Assembly (NCBI RefSeq): GCF_050436995.1
Contig: NC_134770.1
Location: 5,342,501-5,406,500, forward strand
DNA: 64,000 nt
Direction of reading: 5' to 3'
Origin: Anticarsia gemmatalis
Taxonomy: Eukaryota > Arthropoda > Insecta > Lepidoptera > Erebidae
Made by a program: the position numbers and the translations under genes. The notes beneath the pieces were generated by a model. That model was not told the origin of the DNA and searched no databases. It worked only from the letters and a program-made list of their open reading frames with translations. Positions within the stretch are counted from its first letter, which is position 1. Each line of letters begins with the position of its first letter. Of the stretch, positions 47,780 through 60,240 are shown one piece after another.

Positions 47780-49179
47780 ACATCTTATCATACAGGACCT
47801 TGGGTTAAAAGTACTACGCTCCTAACATTTTTCAGGACACCACCGATATAATCTGTGTATGACTTTCTAGGGCGCCCGTTCTCTGCGTAACATTTATGTG
47901 AAGTGAAAATTTATCTTGTTTTCAACAGAAGACTAAAAGAAATACCCTGAAAGAACCTAAATATATGTAACTAAAACATGATTCGATTGTATGGTATTGC
48001 GCTGAAATTACAACGTATGATGCTTACCGAATTTTATCATCGTCACGTGATACAAATGTTAATTCCAGTATGATAAAAGCGTTTTTGGCGACTGTTCCAA
48101 CCCAGTCAAAATAGATCGCGAGTGGGCGTTACATGATTTTAATAAATACATTGTAGATCCCGGCGCAGCGACTTAACAGTTTACAACTACACATACAGCT
48201 ACGTTTATCGTAGAATCGACCCCTGAATTTGAGACATAGGTTGGAATAAAAGGAAGACAGTATACCTAAAGCTTGATATCAAGAAAATTCTGTTTACTCT
48301 TATGGCAGGTGTCTGAGTCAAAACAGCACATAGACCCGTACTTATAATCTGCGCTCTTGGCCGGTAAAGGAACTCTAGCACGTAAATTTTATAAAATAAT
48401 AAAACACAAAAATTGTACAATTACTTTTATTTCACAATAAAATCTCAATCAAAACTCACAAGCATCCTTAACCAGTTGTGAACACAAAACAAAACCTAAA
48501 TAACACTAACAAATACCTACATTATTATCATTGAACTTGCGTTACTCACGATACACTTCTCTTTTGCAAAGTTACACGCTTTAATGGCGGACTTTTCAAG
48601 CACATTTTCAATCACAGCCCAATGCACATACTAGGAAATTTCAAGGCATCGCAAGTCGAAAGTATGACGAGAAATAATATTATCTTTGATGGGATTTCTA
48701 TAATTAACTTATCTTAAAGAAAGCTAAGATGCTGTGTTTACTAAACTCAACGTGTCGATTGATCACACAGTGGTCAGCTCGCCACGCCGGCGTACTACTT
48801 TGCCCCTAGATATCAACGCAACGGGGTAACAACCGATCAACTCTGATTCCAAACCACAGTCAGAGAAAAGTCACGATGAAATATAACAATGTTAACACTA
48901 CCATGACGTGAGGCGATTAAACTATAATTAATTAAATAATTAACACTAATTTAATTACTTTAAATTTCTTAATTATAATTGGATTTAGTACGAAAAATAT
49001 ATATTTATACGTACCAATAATAAATATTATCTTGATTTCAAATAAGAAGGAATTATTGACCTCTCGTCTATGTAACGGCATCTATCGACCAAAAATGGAA
49101 GTATTTCCATGATTAGCGAGATATTGGGAATATGTTATGAAAATAGTCTCTTCTCCAACTGTATGTGGCTACTACTAGT
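47780..49179. other. intergenic region between the foldback element and Tom20
   Basis: No gene recognised. It contains the 3' flank of the minus-strand Tom20 gene. TTTATT (polyadenylation signal on the minus strand) occurs at about 48425, near a possible transcript end, but the UTR length cannot be settled. Simple AT-rich sequence otherwise. Confidence 0.4.
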
Positions 49180-52100
49180 TTATTCGACGTCCTCCTCCTG
49201 CAGTACTTTGCCGCTTGCCTTCATGGAAGCCCGCAGCCGCTCCGACACCTCGGGCAGCTTCTTCAGCAGCAGGTGGAAGATCGGAGCTGGCATCGTTTGT
49301 TGCAGAACCTGAACAACAATATCACGTTATACAGCAATTGTTATAAAAACTCCTCACAACCATAGCGTTCAATGTTGCCCGATGTACAAACCATTCGCGA
49401 CGAAATACTATTACGTAACATTTACACTTTACAGTAAATGTCTTGAAAACATTTTAAACCATAATTTGACTAGATACATACGCTGAGCAACTGTTGAGAC
49501 TGTCCGCAGACAGCGACGGCCTGGCCGAGGTGCTCTACACCCGCCTCCAAGTCACCCGCGGCCATCAACTCCTCACCGAGCTGGATCTGGAATTAAATGC
49601 AACACATATTTATTTACACTAATATTATAAAGCTGAAGAGTTTCTTTGTTTGACCGCGCTAATATTAGGAACTAATGGTCCGATTTGAAAAATTATTTCA
49701 GTGTTAAATAGCCCATTTATCGAAGAAGGCTATATGCTATATATCATCACGCTATGACCAATTGTTACAAAAACGGGGAAAATTAAGACCCATTCTCTCT
49801 TATGTGACGCAAACGAAATTGCGCGGGTCAGCTAGTTACAAAGTATACTTTTAACAGAACACAGTTAATATTTTGTTTAAAACTTTCCACTATTAAAGAT
49901 AGTCTTTAATATAAATTTCGCTATCAGTCTACTGTCGCAGTAATGAGCGATTGATGTGTGCGAGAAAGCGCTGATTTATTGGTAAATTGACTGACATTGC
50001 TTTACTTCAAGACAGACCCGTGAGAAATGTTGATTGTTTTTGTGATGGATGATCTCAGAAAACCGATATGCACACTGTTAGATTAAAGAAAAATCTCATG
50101 ATGCAAATTTCATGTGGCCTAGTTTAATAATGAGAAATCAAGATTCTGATTAACTTTAAGGTACACGGGCATAAATGGATCCTTTAATGATGTCACTTCT
50201 ATTAACGCCGTTTAACATTGTAATATTGCATTGAATTCCTATATTTGTGTCGTGTTTACAGAACTCAGCATGCTGAGCAATCAGCTTGAAACATACCTTA
50301 GATATCAACCGAAAAGGGTAATGGTATGAAAAACTATAAATTCTCGTTAGCGACCGTCATTTATCGCAGCACAACCGATTTAAAACACATTGATCAAAAA
50401 AATAATAGGCTATTAAACAAAAAATCATAATAGCTACATGTACTGTAATCCGTCATATTTACACCGTTAAACTGACGTTTCAAGTAAATTGTGGAGATTT
50501 TATTCCACTTTTTCCAGTTTTTTTAGTATTGCTGGTATGCTTTTCTAATTATGAAGGTAATTTTTAAAGCCAGCAAGCCAGTGAATTTTCATTCAATTGA
50601 GTAACACAATTTTAAATCTTGACCTGAAGTCTTTTGACATGGATGCTTTTTTTTGATATTTTTATTTTCCTAGCCTAAGATATTTCTAACTGTGAACAAT
50701 AAATGCCAAGTAAATACTCATTTATTCAGGACTCCTTGAAATCATGCTCGATATTATAGTTACCCATAAAATGTCTAAGAAATGGTGTAATAGAATGTCT
50801 GGTATCATTATGTATAGAATAGTAATGATTAGCAAATGTATACCTGTTGCAAGAAGAACCTCTGCATGGCTTCATGGTCACTCATGTCAGGCAAGGGGCC
50901 ACCCATCGTGCGTGTGCGGGAAGCATTCTGTTGGGCTTTCTGTCTGCCTGCAAATAAACATGGGCTATTTTACAACTAGTTCATAATGCTCATTGACTTT
51001 GTTAAGCATAATATAAATTACATGACCAGATCCAGTCTATGGAGCATGTCTACAAAAGATTTTTCTGATTAAGCAAAATTTTCTATTCTATTCATGCTCA
51101 TCTATCTACAAATATCATTATGTTATTGTTTCCTAATCCATACTAATATTATAAATGCGAAACTAACTCTGTCTGTAAAATACTGAACCAATTTGTTTGA
51201 AATTTGGTATGGAGATATTTTGATACCCATTCAAATCACATCAGCACATCAGAATGAGCCATTTCGTAAAGACAAATTAAGAATAGAAAAAAATTGAGCT
51301 TATCTATGAATTGTAAATTGTACAGTAAGTCACAATACTAATATTGTTCCTTATCACAGAGTACTTTAGATTGTTAGATAGTCAACTTCCTAGATATCAA
51401 CTGGATCCAAACAATAGTTGTAAGTGTGAGTCGGCAAAGTTAACAGAGCATGAAATTGCACTTTCGGTTCTTACATCAGATATTATTTAAAACACTTGTA
51501 TAATGAAATGTTTGTATTATTTATTGCCTCTTTACATGCTACAAGTGAAACTGATAGTTTCAGCAGCAATATATATATTTTTTAAGATTATCTTTTTTTC
51601 TCTTCTACAAGACCTAAGGCCTATAACTGGATATTTGAATGACATAGTGATGTGTAGGTCTGCAGTAGATGAGTCAAGCAGAGAATCCTAGAAAATGGTG
51701 TGGGTGTTCTAAGGTGTAAGCCTATACTTAACAATGGGTAGAAGTGGGCTGGATAGATATAAACTTTTTCAACAAAAAATTAAGCCTTGCTCACTACTTA
51801 AATCTTACAATCTATCGGGTTTGTTATAACAGTCCTAAAACTAAGAAATATTTTCGTTAAGCATAACCAAATCATTCCTGGAATTAAAGAGAACATGGCT
51901 TAAATGAAGGTGGAAAAAATTTATTTGAACAGATTTACCTAAGTTATTTATTCTGACTGAATTGATGATTAACAAGGCAAAATACACAATTGTTATTTAT
52001 TATAAGGTGAATACCTACTCTTTTTTAAATGATTAATATTGTTATTTATTATAAGGTGAATACTTGATGAATGATATCTTAGTTAATTAGTTAAATAAGA

Positions 52101-52729
52101 TTAGTAGCATTTAATTAAATAAGTTACAGTACAGGTAAAAGGGGTAAAACATTTTAAATTGGATCAGTTTAGTTTTTTTTTTTTTAAGAATAGTAATGTC
52201 TGCAGTATAATATATAGTGACATGCAAACCATAGTAAAGATTTATTGTAGCACTCTGTCAAAGCATGTCTATCATACCAGTGCCAACTGCAGTTACTAAT
52301 TTTAATACACAACTATGTATAGAGTTGCAATTATATGCACTGTTACACAATTAACTTGCACTTATATTGAATTATTATCCAAGAATGTGACGTCCTGATG
52401 AAATATACCAGTGACTGACGTGAAAATAGTATGATGCATGATGTTGTAACCAATCCTTGTGAAATTTTTAGGTTAATAAAATATGCGAAATTATATCTGC
52501 AGTTAAATTATACCTTATATGCGAAAGATTCGGTACAAACAGATTTTTTATCAACGTTTTCAGTCAAGAAAAGTAAAAACTTACGTTCTCTCAACTTCTT
52601 TTTGAACAGAGGATCCTTGCGTCGTTGCTGGTCAAAGTAGACACAATATCCAAAGAATAAGGTTCCAGCTATTCCAACTGCAATTCCTAATGTAGCGCGT
52701 GTAATTTCCATTTTTTTAATATCACTCAC
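49180..52729 (-). CDS. Tom20: mitochondrial import receptor subunit Tom20, 4 exons
   Basis: The minus-strand exons, in order, are 52729-52585, 50947-50844, 49586-49482 and 49308-49180. All have GT..AG sites and consistent phase, giving 160 residues. Tom20 sits in the outer mitochondrial membrane and binds presequences of imported precursors, passing them to the TOM pore. Residues 12-32 form the single N-terminal membrane anchor (AVGIAGTLFFGYCVYFD), followed by the basic QQRRKDP.FKKKLRERR stretch. A Gln/Arg-rich linker leads into the receptor core: SDHEAMQRFFLQ, then QLGEELMAAGDLEAGVEHL (the TPR-like helix pair), AVCGQSQQLL and the final VLQQTMPAPIFHLLL helix. The tail ends EEDVE like the vertebrate protein. 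A second in-frame Met at position 7 is an alternative start. Exons 3 and 4 are more G+C-rich than exon 1. Confidence 0.97.
49615..49838 (-). mobile_element. RTE-like retroposon copy in Tom20 intron 2
   Basis: Full-length-looking reverse copy of the 1469-1739 element. It runs from 'actaatattataaagctgaa' through 'ggtccgatttgaaaaatt' and 'aagaaggctatatgctat' to 'gcgcgggtcagctagt'. Because Tom20 is on the minus strand, this copy is in the sense direction of the gene. Confidence 0.85.
51139..51260. mobile_element. retroposon end fragment in Tom20 intron 1
   Basis: 'catactaatattataaatgc' followed by 'tactgaaccaatttgtttga' and 'atttggtatggaga' is a terminus often seen in lepidopteran LINE/SINE copies. 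Only the end is preserved. Confidence 0.5.
51989..52063. repeat. 26-bp direct repeat, two copies 49 bp apart
   Basis: The identical block attgttatttattataagg plus tgaatac occurs at 51989-52014 and 52038-52063 in Tom20 intron 1. It could be a local duplication. Confidence 0.85.
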
Positions 52730-53132
52730 GTTGTTTTTAGCACGTAAAATATCAATTCGCTTTTGTTACAGAATTTTGATATCCGCCATTTAAGAAAAAG
52801 GATTAATAATTTGGCAACACTAAATGCCGACAGTTTTTTTTCGTAGATTAAAAATAGTTAAAACCTACCCTTAATCGTGGAACTATTTCATGTTAATTTA
52901 GTCGAAAATATTTAGAACTTGAATACAATCATTATAAGTTTTTCATCGATATTTAATTATAACAAAGTCTTACGTAACACGGGAATTTTAAATAAAAATA
53001 TTATATAATTAGATAGTGAATAAACACCTTTAAAATTTTGAGTTGCCGTATAAAAATTTGTCATATGTACACATGATAGAAATTCAGGATTTATAAATCC
53101 TTTTTCCCTGTTAATCCTGAAAATATCCATTT
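52730..53132. promoter_or_regulatory. shared divergent promoter interval, Tom20 and CMC4-like exon
   Basis: Tom20 starts leftward at 52729 and the CMC4-like frame starts rightward at 53133, leaving about 400 bases for both 5' UTRs and promoters. The stretch is AT-rich and has no clear TATA or initiator that I can defend. Both products are mitochondrial, so a bidirectional promoter would make sense; this is inference. Confidence 0.4.
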
Positions 53133-53187
53133 ATGTCGAAGGACCCTTGTAAGAAATTCGCTTGTGAGCTCCAGAGATGCCTTGTTG
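53133..53187 (+). CDS. CMC4-like first coding exon (twin-Cx9C mitochondrial protein), rest not found
   Basis: The frame opens MSKDPCKKFACELQRCLV, one base before a strong donor (cttgttg|gtgagt). CMC4 proteins (about 68 residues) begin DPC....AC....CL, and the cysteines here have exactly that pattern: C6, C11 and C16, with C6-x9-C16. Such proteins are oxidised by the Mia40 pathway in the mitochondrial intermembrane space. The split codon starts with G, as needed if an Ala follows the exon break. The second exon should carry another cysteine helix ending in CC. I looked for this rightward to 64000 and found no convincing candidate. Either the intron is long and contains VPS26, or this is a stranded relic or an alternative 5' exon. 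Confidence 0.6.
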
Positions 53188-53400
53188 GTGAGTTTTTTCA
53201 TTATATTTTTATTTATGAACCTCCGCCGACAGCCGACATGAAATCAGTCGCCATCTTTGCTTCAACCTTTCAATCGCCTCCTCAGATTTGCGGGCGTTTC
53301 GTCGCCGTTTTTCAATGTTTTGCTCAAATAAATCGTCACTGTTCTGTTGTAAAGCCACATAAAAAGTTTCCGTTAGGCAGTGTAAGTGATAAGTGCAAAA

Positions 53401-54711
53401 ATGAGCTTTTTCGGGTTCGGACAGACTGCGGATATTGAAATCGTATTTGATGATGCTGACAAACGGAAGGTTGCCGAAGTGAAAACGGATGACGGCAAAA
53501 AGGAGAAGTTATTGCTTTACTACGACGGAGAAACAGTGTCCGGTAGAGTTAACGTTACTTTGAGGAAACCCGGGTCAAAACTTGAACACCAAGGAATCAA
53601 GGTCGAACTTATAGGTCAGATTGAATTATTCTACGACAGGGGTAATCATCACGAGTTTATATCATTGGTGAAAGAGCTAGCACGTCCTGGCGACTTGTTA
53701 CAACATACTTCGTACCCGTTCGAGTTTGCGAACGTTGAAAAGCCTTACGAGGTGTATACGGGCGCAAACGTCAGACTAAGATACTTCCTGCGGGCCACGA
53801 TTGTACGCCGCCTCACAGACATTGTCAAGGAGGTGGACATCGCTGTTCACACGCTATGCAGCTACCCGGATGTACTGAACTCAATAAAAATGGAAGTAGG
53901 CATAGAAGACTGCCTACACATAGAATTTGAGTACAACAAGTCAAAGTATCATTTGAAAGATGTTATTGTTGGTAAAATTTACTTTTTACTTGTCCGTATT
54001 AAAATAAAACACATGGAAATTTCAATAATAAAAAGAGAAACTACAGGTTCTGGGCCTAACACATTCACAGAGAATGAGACAGTTGCAAAATATGAAATAA
54101 TGGATGGTGCTCCTGTGAGGGGAGAAAGCATTCCAATAAGAGTTTTCTTAGCTGGTTATGACCTAACCCCTACAATGAGAGATATAAATAATAAGTTCTC
54201 TGTAAGATATTACCTGAACTTAGTGTTAATGGACACAGAGGACCGCCGCTACTTCAAACAGCAGGAAGTAACACTATGGAGAAAGAGTGACAAGTCTAGG
54301 TTACCACTACACAATGCACATCATCCTCAGACACTATCTCACCCCAGCCAACAGATGCCCACCAGGCAGCTGAGTGCTTCTAGTGAAGACAACTCTACCA
54401 GGTCTGTGTCCCCTTCTCATCCCAACCTAATGCAAAGATCTATTTCCCCATCAATGAATGATGGTGATAAACACAATGGCCCATCTGAAATGGAACAGGA
54501 AAAACCAGATGTGATAACAAATAAACTGTCCAATGCCCACATTGATAACAATGAGCCTGAGGACGATGAAGAGGAGGAACCTGTTCTGGAGAAAACATTG
54601 CCAGCAGAGAAACCACTGATTGCAGAAAAACCACAAGTTGCGGAGAAACCTGTGATTGCGGAGAAGCCTGTCCTAAACCGGCCTGAAAGTGAAGCTAGTC
54701 CGAGTCAATAG
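53401..54711 (+). CDS. Vps26: retromer subunit VPS26, intronless
   Basis: The single uninterrupted frame has 436 residues. I start at the ATG of MSFFGFGQTADIEIVF, which aligns with the family N-terminus, not the in-frame ATG 15 bases upstream. VPS26 is the arrestin-fold subunit of the retromer complex that, with VPS35 and VPS29, returns cargo from endosomes to the Golgi or plasma membrane. Conserved segments in order are YYDGETVSGRVNV, LEHQGIKVELIGQIE, GANVRLRYFLRATIVRRLTD, a run of about 40 near-invariant residues from SIKMEVGIEDCLHIEFEYNK to VGKIYFLLVRIKIKHM, AKYEIMDGAPVRGESIPIR, and FSVRYYLNLVLMDTEDRRYF. After about residue 310 comes a divergent Ser/His- then Glu-rich tail with five EKP-type repeats, making it longer than human VPS26A (327). 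The 5' UTR probably lies in 53230-53400. Confidence 0.97.
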   Translation: MSFFGFGQTADIEIVFDDADKRKVAEVKTDDGKKEKLLLYYDGETVSGRVNVTLRKPGSKLEHQGIKVELIGQIELFYDRGNHHEFISLVKELARPGDLLQHTSYPFEFANVEKPYEVYTGANVRLRYFLRATIVRRLTDIVKEVDIAVHTLCSYPDVLNSIKMEVGIEDCLHIEFEYNKSKYHLKDVIVGKIYFLLVRIKIKHMEISIIKRETTGSGPNTFTENETVAKYEIMDGAPVRGESIPIRVFLAGYDLTPTMRDINNKFSVRYYLNLVLMDTEDRRYFKQQEVTLWRKSDKSRLPLHNAHHPQTLSHPSQQMPTRQLSASSEDNSTRSVSPSHPNLMQRSISPSMNDGDKHNGPSEMEQEKPDVITNKLSNAHIDNNEPEDDEEEEPVLEKTLPAEKPLIAEKPQVAEKPVIAEKPVLNRPESEASPSQ

Positions 54712-57700
54712 CCGATATGCACCTGCGCAGTCAATAGGACGGGCGCTGAAGAAATGAACTGTATGTTTTCTTATTTGAAAACTATAGTATAAAGGACTGG
54801 GTACTGTTCACTTTTCTTGTGGTCAACAGACATAGTTTATTGACCACATAGAAAAGGTAACACAACTAGTCTGTAAACAGAAATTGTTGTAGAATTCAGG
54901 ATTTCTATTATTTAAATGTTGGAGCTGTATAAATGAAAATTATTGACTTAGTAAGTACTATCAGCATTATATGAAATATGGGCTCTAATTGTAAGTGTAC
55001 ATTGCTATCATTGCAAAAATAAATAATGGCTGGTACATCTTCAGATACATTGCTACACTATCTCTTAGTTAGCAAGTCCAAATTAGAACCTTATTACAAC
55101 ATTATAAAGATTATTTCAGCACAATAAAGCATTAAGTATCTGAAGTTTAAAAGGCCTTTGTAATTTGCATGTAAGTGCTTATTGTTTCAATCTAAAAATT
55201 ATGTGCTTGTCCAAGCATTTTAATTATATTAATGGATTCATAAAAATGTAAATGAATTGTCAAAGTATGTAAAAAAAAGGTCAAATATCACCAAGATAAG
55301 ATCTTGCATGTATGTAAGAATGTATAATTTTGTGTTGATCAAAAAGTGATAGTAATGAATAAATATGTATCTAAAATATTAGTTGTATTAACTGTTATAT
55401 TTTGTGTATTTAATGAGTAATGAGTCGAAAGCAATAATTTCAATAGGTATTAATATCAGCACTTATCAAGCTGTTTGTTCAATGCCAGCTGAAAGTGAAC
55501 TTATCTAAACCATTATATTAAATTCTGTTTTTACATAACTAAGTGTATCATTCAATAGTGATTTTTGTCACTGACCAATGAAATGAAAAAATACCAAAAA
55601 AATTAGAATTTATATTATTTTTATTGGCATATTCAGATTGAAACGACATAAAAATGTAAAATAGTCCATGATATTTGGGCAGTTAATTTTATCACTTTTA
55701 TACAGCATGTATTAAAATATTGGCTAGAGTTAATGGTCCACGTAATATTCTAAATCATTGAGTGTTAGACTAATTTGAATAGAGATCACAATGGTGTTGA
55801 AACGTCAACTTTCATGGCAGAGTGCAGCTTTTTATCTCACATTCATTGTTTATAAGTTTGCCACATAGAATATTGTTTTCATAGAAATTTATCAAAAGTG
55901 TGATTATATACATAGTGTGTATATTAAAATTTAAAAAGAGATGTTGAAGTTGTAAGAATATTTGAAAAACAGGAGGTGTCGGAACATTTATTATATGAAA
56001 ACTTATTTTATTGTAGATGAATTGATACATAATTAATATATTCTAGTTGTTACATATTCTGATGTCTTTTTTTTATTCCTTACTGTTAAATAATAAATAA
56101 TTATAACCTATTGATTATTATGAGTCAGCTTTTTAAAAACATGTCTTAGCTCATTTAAATTGAGGAACTAACAAGGACATACTATTTGATCTGAACATTT
56201 GCTTTTATAATCATTCTGCACACACTGATTTAATAGAGTTATGTATGCAGGTCTATTTTGCTAATTACAATTTAAATAAGGATATAATAAGACATCAGAA
56301 TGTGTTTTTAGTTATCATTATAACAAACAATAATTTTATTATTCAAGAGTCTGATTTAAAGATGTATTAACTAACTGCTTTCATTATATTTTTATTAACT
56401 TATAATATGTTTCAGCTTGGAGCTTATTAGTAAATCAGTATCATAGAAATCATTAGATAATACAGTACAAACAGTATATGTATAATTCATTAAAAAGTAA
56501 ATGTATAACCGCAGTTACGGCAGCAACATACATTATTTTAGAATTGCGAAAATGTTGTCAGTCTAGTTAGTGTGGTTGATTAATAATGCGCGCAACAATT
56601 TAAATGATTGATAGCTAATTATCAATGTAGTACGTTGTAACTACCGATAAAACTGTTTTTTAAGTTTTTAATTATTCCATTCAATAACTTGCCAGTTGTT
56701 GTGTAGAACTGTTTGTATCTAAAGAGAATATTAAGTAAATATAATAATCGTCATATTTTCCATAGTCAATTTATAATTTTTTAAAACTTGATTTTAGCGT
56801 CCAAGTAAAATTTCATCAGTAGGGTGACAATGAAAATTGTCTTTCGCTTTCCTGTTGAGACACGAAAAATATCGTCAAGTTTTAATTGAATTCTGGATCA
56901 TATTAAATTGGACCTTTTAACAAAGTTACGATGTAATTAAATTATCTCTTGTTTATTGAATTTAAAAGCTATTTGGTCTTTGTTATTTGTACATATCATT
57001 GTATTGTTAAACAATACACTTCTATAGATTGTATCTACATCAATTTGTTTCAATTGAATCTGTCAAGCGGCCAGTAAGTGACAATTGGAACTGTGTCACT
57101 GTATAAGGAAACCATTATTGATAAACCCATTGATTCCAACTAACAAATAATACATTGAACATACGTATTACAGCTGCGGCAGTGAATGAATCTGATGACG
57201 GGATTGTCTGTAAAAAGTATACTAAAATATATATTGCGTATATATTAGTTTAAGTTTTAAAACGTTATGCGGCATGTGGATCCGAGGAAGTTAGCTCGAG
57301 TGAGTTGTACTCAGGGTATGCGTAGACTGCAGTGTCGTTACGCATTGCTTTTGCCAACAGCCAAAAGGCAATTGTTTCTTTGCATGTTCCTCTGCCTTTT
57401 CTATACCTAAAGATAACTACGCATAGTAAGGACCTTGAAGTCTTTCACGCAGTTGCTTTTTGCATACAGCTAGATCTATTGTTTTTATTGTCAAAATCAA
57501 TGCATTACGATTGCCTCACAAAGTAAGAAGCTGTGACAAAAACCCTGAGCAACGTAGCTCGAAAGTATAAAGCCTCCTAAAAATAATGCTGTCCACAAGA
57601 ATTGTAGATTTTATCCATTATTTTTATGTAAATTAGGTAAAGTTACAAGTTATTGAGAATATTGTGTTATATTATAATTGTTTGGTTTTAGTATCACACT

Positions 57701-60004
57701 GTATAATAAAGATATCTTGTTTCTATTGAGATTAAGGCGGCATGTCGATTGTAACATTATTGTTAATAAAATATATATGTATAAATTGCTGACGAAGGTT
57801 TTTTATTATGTATTTTCAACTTAAATTCTCCCAGAAGTTTTCTCAACCTAACAACGGCTACCTGAATTACATTTTTACTTTTATGATACACACCTCGGAG
57901 AATCATAAAATATTTTAACTTCTGTCTCGGCAAGTGTCTAACTAAAAAATATTCATTTTTATACTAAAGGAAATACAGTTTCCTAGTCGAAGTCACTTAT
58001 TTAATTTACTGTATGCCTATTGGGCATTAAAATTTACGGCCCATGGGTCGACGCTTGGCGAACTATCAATGATAATTTTAGAACTGTCTGTTACTGAAAT
58101 ATGGTATTCTGGATACGTCCTCTGGGATCAGTTTCCTAACCCGATTCAGACATAAAAATATAAGAAACACTTAATTTTTCCGTGTTAAAGTATTCCAGTA
58201 ACTAATATAGGTTGCCGGGGAGTTAAAACTAGGCACTATTGCACAACTTGCGGTCACCACACAATAGGTCACCTACGATTCTCTCACCGGATATCAAACT
58301 CGTGATATATATCATAACGGTTGCGGTTATGACACGTTAGTGCTATGGTATTTGTGCGATACAATGATTGTTATTGAAACCTTTGTTGGAACTGTGCCTT
58401 GAATCTTTAATGCTGAAAAACGTACCTAATCTTATATAAAGTTTATGAAGAAAATGTTGTACTTGTGTACATTAATGTATGATCATAATATATTAAACCA
58501 TTTATTCTACGAATTTCTTCTTTGTTGCCATTACTGAATTAAACGATTTTAATGATTGAAGGGTAACTATGAATTTTATATTTTATTAACACTGATTAAT
58601 TTAATTGAAACTGTTTGAAAGCGTTGTGTTACAAAATAATGTTAAACATTTTTATGTTTAAAACGAACTTTCCTCAACACGTACCTACGTAAATATACCG
58701 AGCTGCTTATATGATAAACAGACACCTACAACACTTTAAATGATTTGTATTCCGTCGCCACATCGATTGACATGTTACATTAGGTCAATACAACAATACC
58801 GACATTTGTTATGATTATTGGCGTATCCATGACATGTGTGACTCTATTAATGTGAATTGACACGTGCACATGTTGAAAAAATAACACACGTGCCTCCTTC
58901 ATATCGTGATGTATCTCGACAGATAAATCTACAGTATAATTTCAGTGCAGTACCTCTTGAATTTGAATTAATTATTAGTTCGTTGCCCGTGGCGCTTTAT
59001 TTTTGCTTCAGTCTGCGTGGTTTCAAGGCATTTTAATACAAAAATTTGGTGCTGCACTTTACTGCTCCTAATTTAGTTTAGTATTCAGTCTAATTTTGCA
59101 TGTGTACAGACCGGTAGTGATAAAATTATTTCGTTGGGCGTACAACTGGCCGGATATTTCAATTTTCGGCAGCTACCCTCCCATCAAAGAGTTGTACAGA
59201 TAAATGAGTTTTCTGTGACCTAGTTAACCTAAACTAGAACTAAAGGCTACAGCCCCAGTTCTATTATTTAGACTCAATCGATCTAGCCATTACTTTATTG
59301 TTTCTCAATGCCGTATAGCGAAAAAAGTACAAAATTGAGGAAAACACCCCGCGACCCTTGCGAAAGGATACCGCATTGTTCAAATGAAAATCCGGTCGTA
59401 CCCTTACATTTCTGATATACCCTATGCGGGAATTCAATATTCTCGGTCCTTATTTACATATTTTTCTTATTGAATTAGTTATCGGTTAACGGATGTGGTA
59501 AAAATAACCAAATCTTATATTAAATTATTTAAATTGTAAAGTTTTTTTAACTGTGCATCTGTCAAAGTCAAACTGTCGATGAGGTTGCCTACTTAGCAGT
59601 GTTTGGACTAGGAAATTTGACGTTCATAGTTGTTCAGTAAGAAAAATAAGGTTATAAGTATTAATATTTTTTGCAATGTTTGATGACAGCCATGTTTGTT
59701 TGGTTAAGCAGGCTGTTCTCTCCTCTTATACCCTCTGAAAGGCAAGTTTGAAAAACAAAACTCAAGTCGTTTACTCAATCAAGGCCTATCACAATCAATT
59801 CAGTGAAATTACTTCGCTACCTTGTAGAGCAGGTTTTTTTTAAGAAGTAAATGTGAGGTTTTTATATTTATAAAGTTAGCTCCTTATAAAGCAATAGGCA
59901 GAAGAAATAATAACAAGATAATTAAAGCTACACTTGCGAGAATAATAAGTAGGCAGGAATGTGTTATCTGGTACTTGTACTTCGATTTATCAAATTAAAG
60001 TATT

Positions 60005-60115
60005 ACTTAGTCATAGCGTGTCGTTATATAGCCTTTTTTAGTAAATGGACTATTGAATCCAAAAATACTTTCCTCTTCGAATCAGTAGTTTCTGAGACTA
60101 GAGCGCTTAAAAAAT
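60005..60115 (+). mobile_element. diverged RTE-like retroposon fragment
   Basis: 'tatatagccttttttagtaa' followed by 'atggactattgaatccaaaa' and 'cagtagtttctgagactaga' parallels the middle of the 1469-1739 element with many substitutions. Confidence 0.5.
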
Positions 60116-60124
60116 ATACCTACA

Positions 60125-60240
60125 CATCCCCTCTTATTCATAAAAATATATGAAGTTATAAAAGGCTTATAAAGTGTTTTGTTTCTTTCACTCCTTAGCG
60201 AAATGAAAAAGAGAAAACATAATATAGTAGAATTTTAACT
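60125..60240. repeat. interspersed repeat E, copy 1
   Basis: Shares 'cctcttattcataaa' and, in reverse orientation, 'gtttctttcactccttagcg' plus 'aaatgaaaaagagaaaa' with 63832-63945. Class unknown; the mixed orientation of the two blocks suggests internally inverted structure. Confidence 0.55.
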
